Assembly (NCBI RefSeq): GCF_049942825.1
Contig: NZ_CP187970.1
Location: 4,712,001-4,776,000 of the forward strand
From: Paenibacillus_G sp049942825
Lineage (GTDB): Bacteria > Bacillota > Bacilli > Paenibacillales > NBRC-103111
DNA length: 64,000 nt
Direction of reading: 5' to 3'
Shown here: piece by piece, positions 25,372 to 33,442 of the stretch
Position numbering within the stretch: the stretch's first letter is position 1
Layout: every line of letters begins with the position of its first letter
Program-made: the position numbers and the translations under genes
The notes under the pieces: model-generated
What the model was told of the DNA's origin: nothing
Database searches by the model: none
The model's input: the letters and a program-made list of their open reading frames with translations, nothing else

Positions 25372-26455
25372 AGTGCAGGCCTCCCAGAATCATGTTGACG
25401 ACTTTGGTCGATACGTCAGGATCTTGATAGCCGGCCGGATAGGGCCATGCATGCTTGGAACGGATCATGAGCTCCACGCCGTCCGCGATGCTTCGTGCCT
25501 CCAGACCCGCAAGAATATTGCTGCCGCAGAGAATGGTCTCGGGCCGTTCGGTGCTCCGGCGGATCGTGACCGAGGGGACGCCGAGCAGACAGCTCTCCTC
25601 CTGCACCGTTCCGCTGTCCGTGACCACACAGCCGGCATGCTTCTGCAGCTTGACGAAGTCAAAGAAACCGAACGGCTCATACAGCCGCAGGAGCGGATGC
25701 CGGCTGTCGATGCCGAACTGCGTCAGCTTGGAGCGCGTCCGCGGGTGCACGCTGATCACCACCGGCCGCTGCAGACGGTCCGCGATCAGCCGCAGCCCTT
25801 CCACAATGCGGCCCAGCCTCCCGTCATGATCCACATTTTCGGCACGGTGGGCCGTGACAAGAATATACTGCTGCGGCTCCAGTCCCAGTCTCGTTACTGC
25901 ATCACTTTGGTCCACTTTCGGCATATAATGCTGCAGCACTTCATAGATCGGGTTGCCTGTAACCCAGATCCGCTCGGGCGCTGCGCCCTCCCGGAGGAGA
26001 TTCTCCCGGCTGCCCGGCGTATACGGCAGGTTGTAAGTCGACACCGCATCGATCACCCTGCGGTTCAGCTCTTCGGGTACGCTCCTGTCATAACAGCGGT
26101 TCCCCGCTTCCATGTGGTATACCGGCACCCCCATCCGCTCGGCGAGCACCGCGCACAAGGCGCTGTTCGTGTCGCCCAGCACAAGCAGCCGGTCGGGCTT
26201 CTCCTGCCGGATCAGCCGCTCGACCTCCCCGAACATCGTCCCGATTTGCCCTCCGAAGCTGTTCGAAGCGGGATCAATCCGATGGTCGGGCAGCCGTATG
26301 CCCATCTCTTCAAAAAAGATATCACTCAGGTTCCGGTCGTAATTCTGGCCGGTGTGAACTAGGATATGCTTTTCCGCCAATTGGTCCAGCTTCCGGATGA
26401 TGAGGCTCAGCCGGATGATCTCGGGACGGGTACCGAGGACGGTCATGATTTTCAT
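25364..26455 (-). CDS. UDP-N-acetylglucosamine 2-epimerase-like (WecB/CapG/WbjD family)
   Basis: 363-residue GT-B-like epimerase: VLGTRPEIIRLSLIIRKL, HTGQNYDRNLSD, VLGDTNSALCAVLAERMGV, HMEAGNRCYDRSVPEE, VTAHRAENVD and VVTDSGTVQEESCLLGVPSV. It most probably epimerises C2 of a UDP-2-acetamido-L-sugar, the third step after the dehydratase and reductase encoded downstream. First gene of the operon. ATG 26455 lies 10 bases after GGAGGT; a GTG at 26473 lies upstream of that ribosome binding site. Confidence 0.9.
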   Translation of the reverse strand: MKIMTVLGTRPEIIRLSLIIRKLDQLAEKHILVHTGQNYDRNLSDIFFEEMGIRLPDHRIDPASNSFGGQIGTMFGEVERLIRQEKPDRLLVLGDTNSALCAVLAERMGVPVYHMEAGNRCYDRSVPEELNRRVIDAVSTYNLPYTPGSRENLLREGAAPERIWVTGNPIYEVLQHYMPKVDQSDAVTRLGLEPQQYILVTAHRAENVDHDGRLGRIVEGLRLIADRLQRPVVISVHPRTRSKLTQFGIDSRHPLLRLYEPFGFFDFVKLQKHAGCVVTDSGTVQEESCLLGVPSVTIRRSTERPETILCGSNILAGLEARSIADGVELMIRSKHAWPYPAGYQDPDVSTKVVNMILGGLHYV

Positions 26456-26546
26456 TCGAGATCCAACCTCCACAACAGCGGCAGGTGCCTTGGGTTACTC
26501 TATACTATGGATGTATGCCGCGGATGACAGGGCCATTGTTCGCCCC

Positions 26547-26649
26547 ACCAAAAATTGGGTGCCCGACCGTCGCCGTGGCGCTATAGCCACCCATTTTTTG
26601 GTATTCTATGATATTCATCCAATCTCCCAGGAGCGGGAAGTCATAGAAT
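26547..26649. repeat. Two consecutive inverted repeats in a divergent promoter region
   Basis: ACCAAAAATTGGGTG (26547-26561) pairs with CACCCATTTTTTGGT (26588-26602), 14 of 15 bases. Directly after it ATTCTATGA (26603-26611) pairs perfectly with TCATAGAAT (26641-26649). They lie between the start of the glycan operon (26455, minus) and the spore-surface-type gene (26681, plus). The second repeat contains CATAGAATA, which fits the sigma-K -10 pattern CATAnnnTA. Function unproven: operator, attenuator or RNA structure. Confidence 0.55.
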
Positions 26650-26680
26650 AGAGCATCAAGAGAGAGAGGGGGTGAAGCGA

Positions 26681-27103
26681 ATGGGAAGACTCATTGATGG
26701 TCGCACTTCGCAGAATGCAAGCTACGCAGGCTCGATCTCCGATCCCATTACCGTGCTGAATACGCCGGAACTCTTTGGCCAAATCGGTCTTGTTACCGAG
26801 GGGGCTACAGGCACACTTCGTGTGATCCTGAAAGGTACGATATCGGTACTGATCCCCTTGGATGTCGCTGGGATTACCATTACAATTGTCCGGGGAACAC
26901 TGCCGACGGATCCGCTTGTCTATTCGGCTACGTCCACATTCGGGGTAAGCCTATTGGCTCCTCAAGTCATTACTTTCTCCGCAGATGATTTCAATCCGCC
27001 GCTTGCGCCGCAGCTGACTTATACGGCTTTTGTCGCATCGAATGCATTGGGCACGGTACGTGTAGGTCCCGAGAGCTTTGACGGGATCCTGATCTCCGAC
27101 TAA
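26681..27103 (+). CDS. Probable spore-surface beta-sandwich protein (140 aa)
   Basis: Beta-strand-rich, nearly charge-free protein without signal peptide: SDPITVLNTPELFGQIGL, then alternating hydrophobic strands (VILKGTISVLIPLDVAG, VITFSADDF, LTYTAFVASNALGTV). The layout and a leading MGRL resemble the neighbouring collagen-like protein and recall BxpB/ExsF-type exosporium proteins with a TNF-like fold; this is a structural guess, not a recognised family match. ATG 26681 is 8 bases from GAGGGGG; GTG 26672 overlaps that site. Convergent with the collagen-like gene, divergent from the glycan operon. Confidence 0.65.
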   Translation: MGRLIDGRTSQNASYAGSISDPITVLNTPELFGQIGLVTEGATGTLRVILKGTISVLIPLDVAGITITIVRGTLPTDPLVYSATSTFGVSLLAPQVITFSADDFNPPLAPQLTYTAFVASNALGTVRVGPESFDGILISD

Positions 27104-27116
27104 TCATCCGCATAAC

Positions 27117-27158
27117 AAAAAAAAAAAAAGCAGGCTGGCCTTTTCGGCAGCCTGCTTT
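27117..27158 (-). terminator. Terminator of the collagen-like gene
   Basis: Stem AAAGCAGGCT / AGCCTGCTTT beside a run of 13 A (27117-27129), which reads as a long T-run on the minus strand. It also closes the convergent plus-strand surface-protein gene. Confidence 0.85.
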
Positions 27159-27237
27159 AAGCTTATATACGCATTTCAATTTGGGTTACTTCCCTTTATC
27201 GCGACTTCATCTCGGCTCCGCCGTCAGATGCCCATGA

Positions 27238-27768
27238 TCAGGTGTTGATTTCTGCCGCAGTCAATGTTCCTTCATTGATAGTAATCGTAATCTCGCCGGC
27301 ACCCGGAATCGTGCCTGTGGCCCGCAGTGTGTATGTATGAGGGCCTGGAGACGGCCCGACATCACAGCAGGTAAGAGCTGTAGTAATCGGACTGTTCGCC
27401 GAAACAGGTGTATCGCCAGCCGTACACAGCACCGTCGTGCCGTCCCGAATGATACTGAAGGCGATCGTCGGGCTTGCCGCACTGGGTGTCCAGGTAGCAT
27501 AGGCCGTCAGCCAAACGATGTTATCGGCTTCATCCACCGTAATAGACACCGAGGCTAAATCGGCGATTGGGGCGGCTGTCGTCAGAATGATGCCGGAGAA
27601 CTCCGCACAATCAAATTCAATGAAAATGCCTGGAGTTCCAGGCGGCCCCGGCGGTCCGGCCGGTCCTGTAGGTCCCGTTGGTCCTGAAGCTCCTTGGGGA
27701 CCCGAAGGTCCTGTAGGCCCCTGTGGTCCGGGAGGGCCCGGTGGTCCTGGCAGTCTGCCCATACCCAA
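27238..27768 (-). CDS. Collagen-like exosporium-type protein (BclA-like)
   Basis: 176 residues: a four- to six-residue leader, 13 uninterrupted Gly-X-Y triplets (from GPPGPPGPQGPTGPSG to GPPGPPGTPG), then a ~130-residue beta-rich C-terminal domain (ADLASVSITVDEADNIVW, SPTIAFSIIRDGTTVL, HTYTLRATGTIPG). Like BclA, it would form trimers with a collagen stalk and globular tip on the spore surface. Several GPT triplets could carry O-linked sugars, and a glycan operon lies 0.8 kb away. AAGGAG favours TTG 27768; ATG 27762 is the alternative. Confidence 0.85.
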   Translation of the reverse strand: MGMGRLPGPPGPPGPQGPTGPSGPQGASGPTGPTGPAGPPGPPGTPGIFIEFDCAEFSGIILTTAAPIADLASVSITVDEADNIVWLTAYATWTPSAASPTIAFSIIRDGTTVLCTAGDTPVSANSPITTALTCCDVGPSPGPHTYTLRATGTIPGAGEITITINEGTLTAAEINT

Positions 27769-27932
27769 TCACGCTCCTTCTTCACTTCCTGTCTGCACTA
27801 ATGCTCGGAGGTTCAACCCGCCTGATCCGTATGGAGAGCAGGTCTAACAGAGTTTATGCGGCCCGAATATCACGTATGCTCTTTCTTTTGGCCGTAACTT
27901 GTGCAGTTGTCCATGCCGATTCGCTTCCGCCG

Positions 27933-27941
27933 CATAAGATA
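27933..27941 (+). promoter_or_regulatory. Possible sigma-K -10 element
   Basis: CATAAGATA fits the sigma-K -10 pattern CATAnnnTA and lies 38 bases before the TTG start of the YheC/D-like gene. No clear -35 AC was found at the right distance, so the call is weak. Confidence 0.25.
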
Positions 27942-27979
27942 TTGGGATCTCACTCCCCTGCACGGAAGGAGGGAATCCA

Positions 27980-29044
27980 TTGAGCTGCCAATCCGGCATT
28001 CTCCTGGGCATTATGGTGGAGAGCGACCGCCGTAGAAAGTCCGTTCTCCAGAGGTACGTGAAGCATCTGCCTCCCCGCATGACGCTGGTTGGATTCACTC
28101 CCTCGTCCATCGACTGGAATAAAGCCCGCATACGCGGACTTCTGCTGAAGAACGGGAGATGGGTGGAAGGAGAGCTTCCATTCCCGAACGTGGTCTACAA
28201 CCGCTGTTACCGGCTGGACATCACTACCGTACAGCGGATGAATCATGTACTGGGAACCCGATGGTTCAACCAGGCCAATGGCTTCAACAAGCTGGAAATC
28301 CATGAATGCCTGACCCGCTGGCTCTCGCCTCATCTGCCCCCTGCCTGGGGATATGACAAAGACGCTGTACCCGGGCTTTTGAACGAACATAAACTCCTCT
28401 ATCTCAAGCCTTGTACCGGCAATCTGGGCCGGGGCGTATATCGTGTGGAAAGGAAAGACTCCGGCGAGATCCATATCGCGGACCACCATACGCTTCCCCG
28501 GGTTATCGTGAACAGTGAAGCCTCTTTGCAGGACAATATCGAAGATCTGATCGGTTCCACTCCTTATCTCATCCAGCAGGGCGTTCATGTCAGGAAAATT
28601 CAGAACAGGCATTTTGACATCCGTATTCTCGCTCAAAAAAACCGGGAGGGCCAGTGGTCTGTAACCGCCGCTGTATCCCGGCTCGCCTACTCAGGCTGCT
28701 TCAATACCAGCATCTGCGAGAAGGTGATCCCCTCCACAGCAGCCCTTCGGCACCTGTATTCCCCTACGGAAGTCAAAAGAATGATGAAATCCTTATACGA
28801 TATGAGTCTGCGGGCAGCGGAGATTGTGGAGACCGATACCGGCAACCACCTGTGTGAGGCCAGCGTGGACTTCGCCCTCGATACCCAGGGGCATCCTTGG
28901 GTGATCGAGATGAACGGCAAGCCTGACAAGGGGATGTACAGCGGGGTAAGCCGGCACTGCAAGGCTGTCTACACCAAGCCTCTGCAGTACGCCGGTTATC
29001 TTGGACGCCGCTTCTCCGGCAGGTTACCGTCAGTATATGGGTGA
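27980..29044 (+). CDS. YheC/YheD-like ATP-grasp protein
   Basis: 354-residue soluble protein of the YheC/YheD family, ATP-grasp proteins known as spore-coat-associated in Bacillus. Visible: LGIMVESDRRRKSVL, FPNVVYNRCYRLD, LYLKPCTGNLGRGVYRVER (ATP-binding lysine and glycine-rich loop), IQNRHFDIRILAQKN, and the C-terminal metal-binding segment HPWVIEMNGKPDKGMY. By fold it should ligate a carboxylate to an amine or thiol; the substrate is unknown for the family. TTG 27980 is 6 bases from AAGGAGGG. It is divergent from the collagen-like gene. Confidence 0.85.
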   Translation: MSCQSGILLGIMVESDRRRKSVLQRYVKHLPPRMTLVGFTPSSIDWNKARIRGLLLKNGRWVEGELPFPNVVYNRCYRLDITTVQRMNHVLGTRWFNQANGFNKLEIHECLTRWLSPHLPPAWGYDKDAVPGLLNEHKLLYLKPCTGNLGRGVYRVERKDSGEIHIADHHTLPRVIVNSEASLQDNIEDLIGSTPYLIQQGVHVRKIQNRHFDIRILAQKNREGQWSVTAAVSRLAYSGCFNTSICEKVIPSTAALRHLYSPTEVKRMMKSLYDMSLRAAEIVETDTGNHLCEASVDFALDTQGHPWVIEMNGKPDKGMYSGVSRHCKAVYTKPLQYAGYLGRRFSGRLPSVYG

Positions 29045-29314
29045 ATGCTTGGCCGTGTTACCCGCCCGCAAGGGAAAGCTTGACGGGGAAGAAGGAGCCG
29101 TGATCCAACCCTCCTTGCAGCTGCTTAGCGACGTAATTCGTTTTGGACAGCTGCCTTTATGCGAAGCATAGCGGAGCGCAACAACGAAGGCTGCAAGCAC
29201 GAGCCCATCGGATCCGGTCTCCTTTCCCTGCACCGTCCGGCCGGATCCCCACAAGGCGCCGTGAACTGCCATGCCGGCGTCTCCTTGATCTCTCCATTGC
29301 TCCATCACCCCAGA

Positions 29315-29344
29315 TACATAATTTGCTTGCCTATGCACATACTA
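29315..29344 (+). promoter_or_regulatory. Sigma-G-type promoter of the germination operon
   Basis: -10 CATACTA (29338-29344) fits the sigma-G consensus exactly, with TACATA (29315-29320) 17 bases upstream as a fair -35 (consensus TGAATA). Transcription would start near 29352, 38 bases before the gerA ATG. Forespore expression is expected for germinant receptors. The rest of the gap 29045-29314 shows no gene. Confidence 0.65.
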
Positions 29345-29389
29345 CCTGCGTAACCTGTGTGCATCTCAGTGGGGTACGGAGGTCTTGCT

Positions 29390-30910
29390 ATGGAGAAAGA
29401 CACTTTGGGCCGCGGCGAAGAACAAGAACAGCGACTAACTGCGAGTCTGGCCGAGAATGTGGACGAGCTCAAACGGGCCTTTAACTATCCCGCCAATAAA
29501 GCCTTGGTTGTCAGGGAGCTGTTCGCTTCGTCCCTTGGGCGGGAAGCAGCTGTGCTGTTCCTTGAAGGGGCGGCAGAGGCCGAAAGCATCGAAAAACAAA
29601 TCATAGAGCCGCTGGTTACGCGGTCTCCGGTTGGACTGAGGCACCCCAATGCGGCTGTTGCCGCACTCGAGGAGATCTTAACGAGCTCTTCGGTAAAAGC
29701 GACATCCCTGATACAGGATCTGATCCATGATCTGGTCAACGGCGGCACGATTCTGCTGATCCAGGGCGAAGATCAGGGACTCTCGGTGGATAAGCCCGGC
29801 TTCCAATCCCGGTCGATCGGTGAACCGCAGGTCGAGCACGTGCTCAAGGGCCCTAAGGAAGCCTTCATCGAATCGGCGGCCGCCAACCGCTCCCTGATCC
29901 GCAAGCAGATCAGAGATCGTGAGCTCATGTCGGAAGTGCTTACCGTTGGCAGGCGTTCCATTAATGAAATCTCGGTGATGTATCTTAAGAATCTGGCGGA
30001 CCCGGAGCTCGTGGCCGAGATCAAACAACGGATCGGGCAGATTGAGGCGGATTCGGTCTCCAATCTATCGATCCTCGAGCAACATATCGAAGAACGGTCT
30101 TACTCGCTGATTCCGACGGTCCTGCTGACGGAACGGCCGGACCGGGCTTCCTCCTTCCTGATGGAAGGGCATGTCGTACTCCTCATGGAGAATTCGCCGG
30201 AAGCGCTGATTCTCCCGGTCACCTTCTGGTCGCTCTTTCATACGCCCGAGGATCAGTACCTCCGGTGGGCGTACGGGAACTTCATCCGGATTGTCCGGAT
30301 CATAGCCGTCTTCGTCGCCCTGCTCACCCCGTCGCTGTACATTGCCGTCAGCACGTTTCATGAAGAGATGCTGCCAACGGATCTGCTGCTGGCGATCGGC
30401 GCCACCAGGGAGCGGGTCCCCTTCCCCGCCTTGATCGAGGTGCTGCTCATGGAAGCCGCCTTCGAGCTCGTCCGGGAAGCGGCGGTCCGCATTCCATCGG
30501 TCATCGGTCCAACCATCGGCATCGTCGGGGCGCTCATCCTGGGACAAGCCGCCGTCGAAGCCAATATTGTCAGTCCGATTCTTGTCATAATTGTCGCCCT
30601 GACCGGCATCTCGTCCTTTACCATTCCGGAGATTTCCTTTAACTTTGCGGTCCGCATTTTACGGTTTGCCATCCTTCTGATCGCCTCCTTCATGGGCTTT
30701 TTCGGAATTGCATTGACCTTGACCTGCGTCATCGCCTATATGGTCTCGTTCAAATCCTATGGGGTTCCCTTTCTTACGCCGCTCTCCCCCCATCAGGGTT
30801 CTTCCAAGGATATGATTGTCCGCCCTCCCGTCTGGAAGCAGTGGCTGCGTCCGCTCTATACCCAGCCGAAGGACAAGCAGCGGAAGAAAAAACCGGAAGG
30901 ACAACAGTAA
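29390..30910 (+). CDS. Spore germination protein, GerA family (A subunit)
   Basis: 506-residue A subunit of a Ger-type nutrient germinant receptor in the spore inner membrane. Soluble N-terminal region (~1-270), containing VGRRSINEISVMYLKNLADPE, then a membrane domain of about five helices with the conserved segment ATRERVPFPALIEVLLMEAAFELVREA (split here: the PFP and FELVREA blocks) and IGPTIGIVGALILGQAAVEA. C-terminal polybasic tail. ATG 29390 follows GGAGGT. First gene of gerA-gerB-gerC-microprotein; preceded by a sigma-G-like promoter. Ligand unknown. Confidence 0.95.
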   Translation: MEKDTLGRGEEQEQRLTASLAENVDELKRAFNYPANKALVVRELFASSLGREAAVLFLEGAAEAESIEKQIIEPLVTRSPVGLRHPNAAVAALEEILTSSSVKATSLIQDLIHDLVNGGTILLIQGEDQGLSVDKPGFQSRSIGEPQVEHVLKGPKEAFIESAAANRSLIRKQIRDRELMSEVLTVGRRSINEISVMYLKNLADPELVAEIKQRIGQIEADSVSNLSILEQHIEERSYSLIPTVLLTERPDRASSFLMEGHVVLLMENSPEALILPVTFWSLFHTPEDQYLRWAYGNFIRIVRIIAVFVALLTPSLYIAVSTFHEEMLPTDLLLAIGATRERVPFPALIEVLLMEAAFELVREAAVRIPSVIGPTIGIVGALILGQAAVEANIVSPILVIIVALTGISSFTIPEISFNFAVRILRFAILLIASFMGFFGIALTLTCVIAYMVSFKSYGVPFLTPLSPHQGSSKDMIVRPPVWKQWLRPLYTQPKDKQRKKKPEGQQ

Positions 30911-30914
30911 CCGT

Positions 30915-32015
30915 ATGATCAAACGATCCAATGGAAAAATCGGAACACGGGAGTACGGATCCCTCATTCTGATCACCGTCGGTATGAAGCTGGCAGACAC
31001 CACCCCTACCCTGCTGATGGATCAAGGCCAAAATGCCGGGTGGCTGCTCGCCCTCTTTTCTTTCGTTCTTATGCTCACGGCATTCGTCGTACTGACATCC
31101 GTTCTTCGGAGGAACGAAGGAAAAGGCCTGATGGAGCTGATCACAGAGCTTGCCGGCACGTACGCCGGTTTTGGGATCGGACTGCTGCTGGCTGCCGCCA
31201 TGCTCCTAACAACGGTCTTCAGCTCCCGAAGCTATGCTGATATCGTAAACACGATGGTCTACCAGAAGACGCCCCCCAACGCCTTGTACGCCATGTTCCT
31301 GCTGGCCGCTTATTATATCAGCAAGCGCGGCTTCGAAGCGATCGGACGGACGGCCTGGATCATCATTCCTTATATTGAAGTTTTCCTGGCTCTGCTGGTC
31401 TTCTTCGTCTGGCAGGATATTGACTGGCTGCACTTGGCACCCGCGGCCGGGCCCGGATGGGATCACCTGATTAGACAAAGCCCCTTCTATACGGCGATCT
31501 TCGGGGAGATGGTTCTCATGGCCGCCTTCGTCCCCTTCGTGCGCACGGCCTCTGAATTTCGAAGGGCTTCCTTTCTCTGCTTTATTTTTTCTTCGATCAA
31601 AATCGTCGTGATGACCGCCGTGTACATTGCGGTCTTCGATTATCCGGCCGCCAAAAATATGGCTTATCCATTCCAGCAGCTGACAAGAACAGCCACTATC
31701 GGACAATTCATTACGCACGTGGAATCGATCTTCCTGGCGTTCTGGCTTATCGCCGCGGTCATCCACATCTCCGTCTATTTGTACATGCTAGCCTTTATCT
31801 TTGCCCGCACCTTCCGGATGGACGAATTCGAACCGTTGATCCTGCCCTTGGCAGTATTGGTTCTTCTCCTCGGACTGCTGCCCGAGAACAATCCGCGGGT
31901 AAGCCAATACCGGGACCTTGTTCTTCATGGCAGCTCGCTCTTCTACCTCTGTCTGCCGTTCCTGCTGTGGGCCTTGGACCGTCTGAGAAGGAGGTCAAGC
32001 AATGAACATGCTTAA
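30915..32015 (+). CDS. Spore germination protein, GerB family (B subunit)
   Basis: 366-residue integral membrane protein of the GerB/amino acid permease-like family, with about ten helices starting from the family N-terminus KIGTREYGSLILITVGMKLADTTP. By homology it binds the germinant. ATG 30915 lies 4 bases after the gerA stop, with only a weak purine-rich site inside the end of gerA, suggesting coupling. The frame is open further upstream inside gerA but is antisense to no start signal. C-terminal end overlaps gerC by 14 bases. Confidence 0.93.
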   Translation: MIKRSNGKIGTREYGSLILITVGMKLADTTPTLLMDQGQNAGWLLALFSFVLMLTAFVVLTSVLRRNEGKGLMELITELAGTYAGFGIGLLLAAAMLLTTVFSSRSYADIVNTMVYQKTPPNALYAMFLLAAYYISKRGFEAIGRTAWIIIPYIEVFLALLVFFVWQDIDWLHLAPAAGPGWDHLIRQSPFYTAIFGEMVLMAAFVPFVRTASEFRRASFLCFIFSSIKIVVMTAVYIAVFDYPAAKNMAYPFQQLTRTATIGQFITHVESIFLAFWLIAAVIHISVYLYMLAFIFARTFRMDEFEPLILPLAVLVLLLGLLPENNPRVSQYRDLVLHGSSLFYLCLPFLLWALDRLRRRSSNEHA

Positions 32016-33240
32016 GCTGCTGTGGCTGCTTCCCCTGTTTCTGCTGCTGTCCGGCTGCTGGGATAAGAACGAACTGGAGGAGCAGGCGTTCGTCGTCGTG
32101 CTCGGTCTCGATAAGGCCCCCAAGAATATGGTTACCGTTACATTCCAGATCGCCAACCCGCAGGTGGGATCCAGTGATAAGGGATCTGCTCCGAACGAAC
32201 CGCCGAGCGATATCGTCAGCTTCACCGCACCGGATATCTTGTCGGCCAAGGAGCTGGCCAACAGCGTCATTACCCGGAAGATTTCCTTTGCCCACCTGCG
32301 GACCGTCGTCGTCAATCAAGACCTTGCCAAGGGAGATCTATACCATCATGTGATGGGCGCTTCCGTACGTGACCCGGAGATGCGCCGCGAGATCAATCTC
32401 CTCGTATCGAAGGAGAGAGCCTTCGACTTCGTCAAGAACAACAAACCGAAGCTGGAGACCCGTCCGCATAAGTATTATGCGTTCATGCAGGAGCGGTGGC
32501 GCGATACCGGATTTGTTCCCTACTCCACCTTGAACCGGTATTTCCAGCGGCTCTCCAACGATACGCTCTTCCTGGCCATCTACGCTACGACAGAGAAGCA
32601 GTCCGGCAAGTATTCCAGGGTGGAGGATGACTACCTCGCCGGACAGGTCCCGCAGAAGGGCGGCGACCCCGTGCAGATTATAGGCTCGGCCGTATTCAAA
32701 GCAGGCAAAATGATTGGCACCATTACCGGAGAGGAGTCGCGTTATTCTCTGTTTTTACGACGCAAATCACTGACCCATTCATTCATCTCGACCTATCAGG
32801 ATCCGCTGAATAACGATTACCAGATCACCGCCCGGTTTATCAAGAATGGAACAACCAAGGTGAAGCTCAATGTGCGGACCGATCCGGTGGAGGTATCGGT
32901 GAAGCTCCCCCTGCGGGTACAGATCCTCTCTACACCCAGCTTCGTCAATTACGCTTCGGATGCCGGCAAGCAGGAGCAGCTAAAAGCCTCGCTGCAGGAG
33001 CAGCTGCAGGAGCGGATCATGAAATTCGTGACGAAGGCGCAGCAAACGTACAAGGGGGAACCCTTCTTGTGGCATCTCAGCGCCCGGAGTCAATTCTGGA
33101 CGCTAAAACAGTATGAAGACTTCGATTGGCCTTCTCAGTTCCCAAAAGCGAAGGTTAGCGTTAACGTGGAACTCAAAATCGAAAGCTTCGGCAAGCAGAT
33201 CGACCCGCCCGTCATGAACCAGCACCAGGGAGTGAAATGA
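32002..33240 (+). CDS. Spore germination lipoprotein, GerC family (C subunit)
   Basis: 412-residue lipoprotein: signal LKLLWLLPLFLLLSGCW with the lipobox LLSGC (lipidated Cys19), followed at once by the family hallmark WDKNELEEQAFVVVLGLDK. Later SFAHLRTVVVNQDLAKG and the domain with RRKSLTHSFISTYQDPL. Acts on the outer face of the inner spore membrane with the A and B subunits. ATG 32002 follows AAGGAGGT inside the end of gerB. Its stop overlaps the ATG of a small membrane gene. Confidence 0.95.
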   Translation: MNMLKLLWLLPLFLLLSGCWDKNELEEQAFVVVLGLDKAPKNMVTVTFQIANPQVGSSDKGSAPNEPPSDIVSFTAPDILSAKELANSVITRKISFAHLRTVVVNQDLAKGDLYHHVMGASVRDPEMRREINLLVSKERAFDFVKNNKPKLETRPHKYYAFMQERWRDTGFVPYSTLNRYFQRLSNDTLFLAIYATTEKQSGKYSRVEDDYLAGQVPQKGGDPVQIIGSAVFKAGKMIGTITGEESRYSLFLRRKSLTHSFISTYQDPLNNDYQITARFIKNGTTKVKLNVRTDPVEVSVKLPLRVQILSTPSFVNYASDAGKQEQLKASLQEQLQERIMKFVTKAQQTYKGEPFLWHLSARSQFWTLKQYEDFDWPSQFPKAKVSVNVELKIESFGKQIDPPVMNQHQGVK

Positions 33241-33401
33241 ATATGAACCTCATCTTGATCGGCGTATCCGCCTATATGACTTACTACACGTTCGCTTACG
33301 CCAGACAGCTATGGAAAGGCAGCAATAAAACAGCCGGACTGGCACTTCTAGTGCTGTCCGGCTGCTTCCTGCCGCTGTCGCTTTATGAAAGCTTCCGTTA
33401 G
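33237..33401 (+). CDS. Membrane microprotein, candidate D subunit of the germinant receptor (54 aa)
   Basis: A 54-residue open frame whose ATG overlaps the gerC stop (ATGA), with GGGAG five to six bases upstream. Sequence: MNMNLILIGVSAYMTYYTFAY, a short basic polar stretch ARQLWKGSNKTAG, then a second hydrophobic helix LALLVLSGCFLPLS ending LYESFR. Two transmembrane segments in a tiny protein at the end of a ger operon match the small D subunits described for some Bacillus germinant receptors. The link is by position and topology; a second start lies at 33243. Confidence 0.7.
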   Translation: MNMNLILIGVSAYMTYYTFAYARQLWKGSNKTAGLALLVLSGCFLPLSLYESFR

Positions 33402-33442
33402 ATGGAACGGGCCGCTGTCGGTCAGGCGGAGTACGGCGAGGG

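Noticed and set aside
27518..27847. Plus-strand frame with many PGGPGGP repeats
   Set aside because: Complement of the collagen-like repeat; the minus-strand frame has the better start, terminator and a folded C-terminal domain.
29030..29338. 102-residue minus-strand frame between the YheC/D-like and gerA genes
   Set aside because: No start signal, mixed composition, and overlaps the sigma-G-type promoter region; more likely non-coding.
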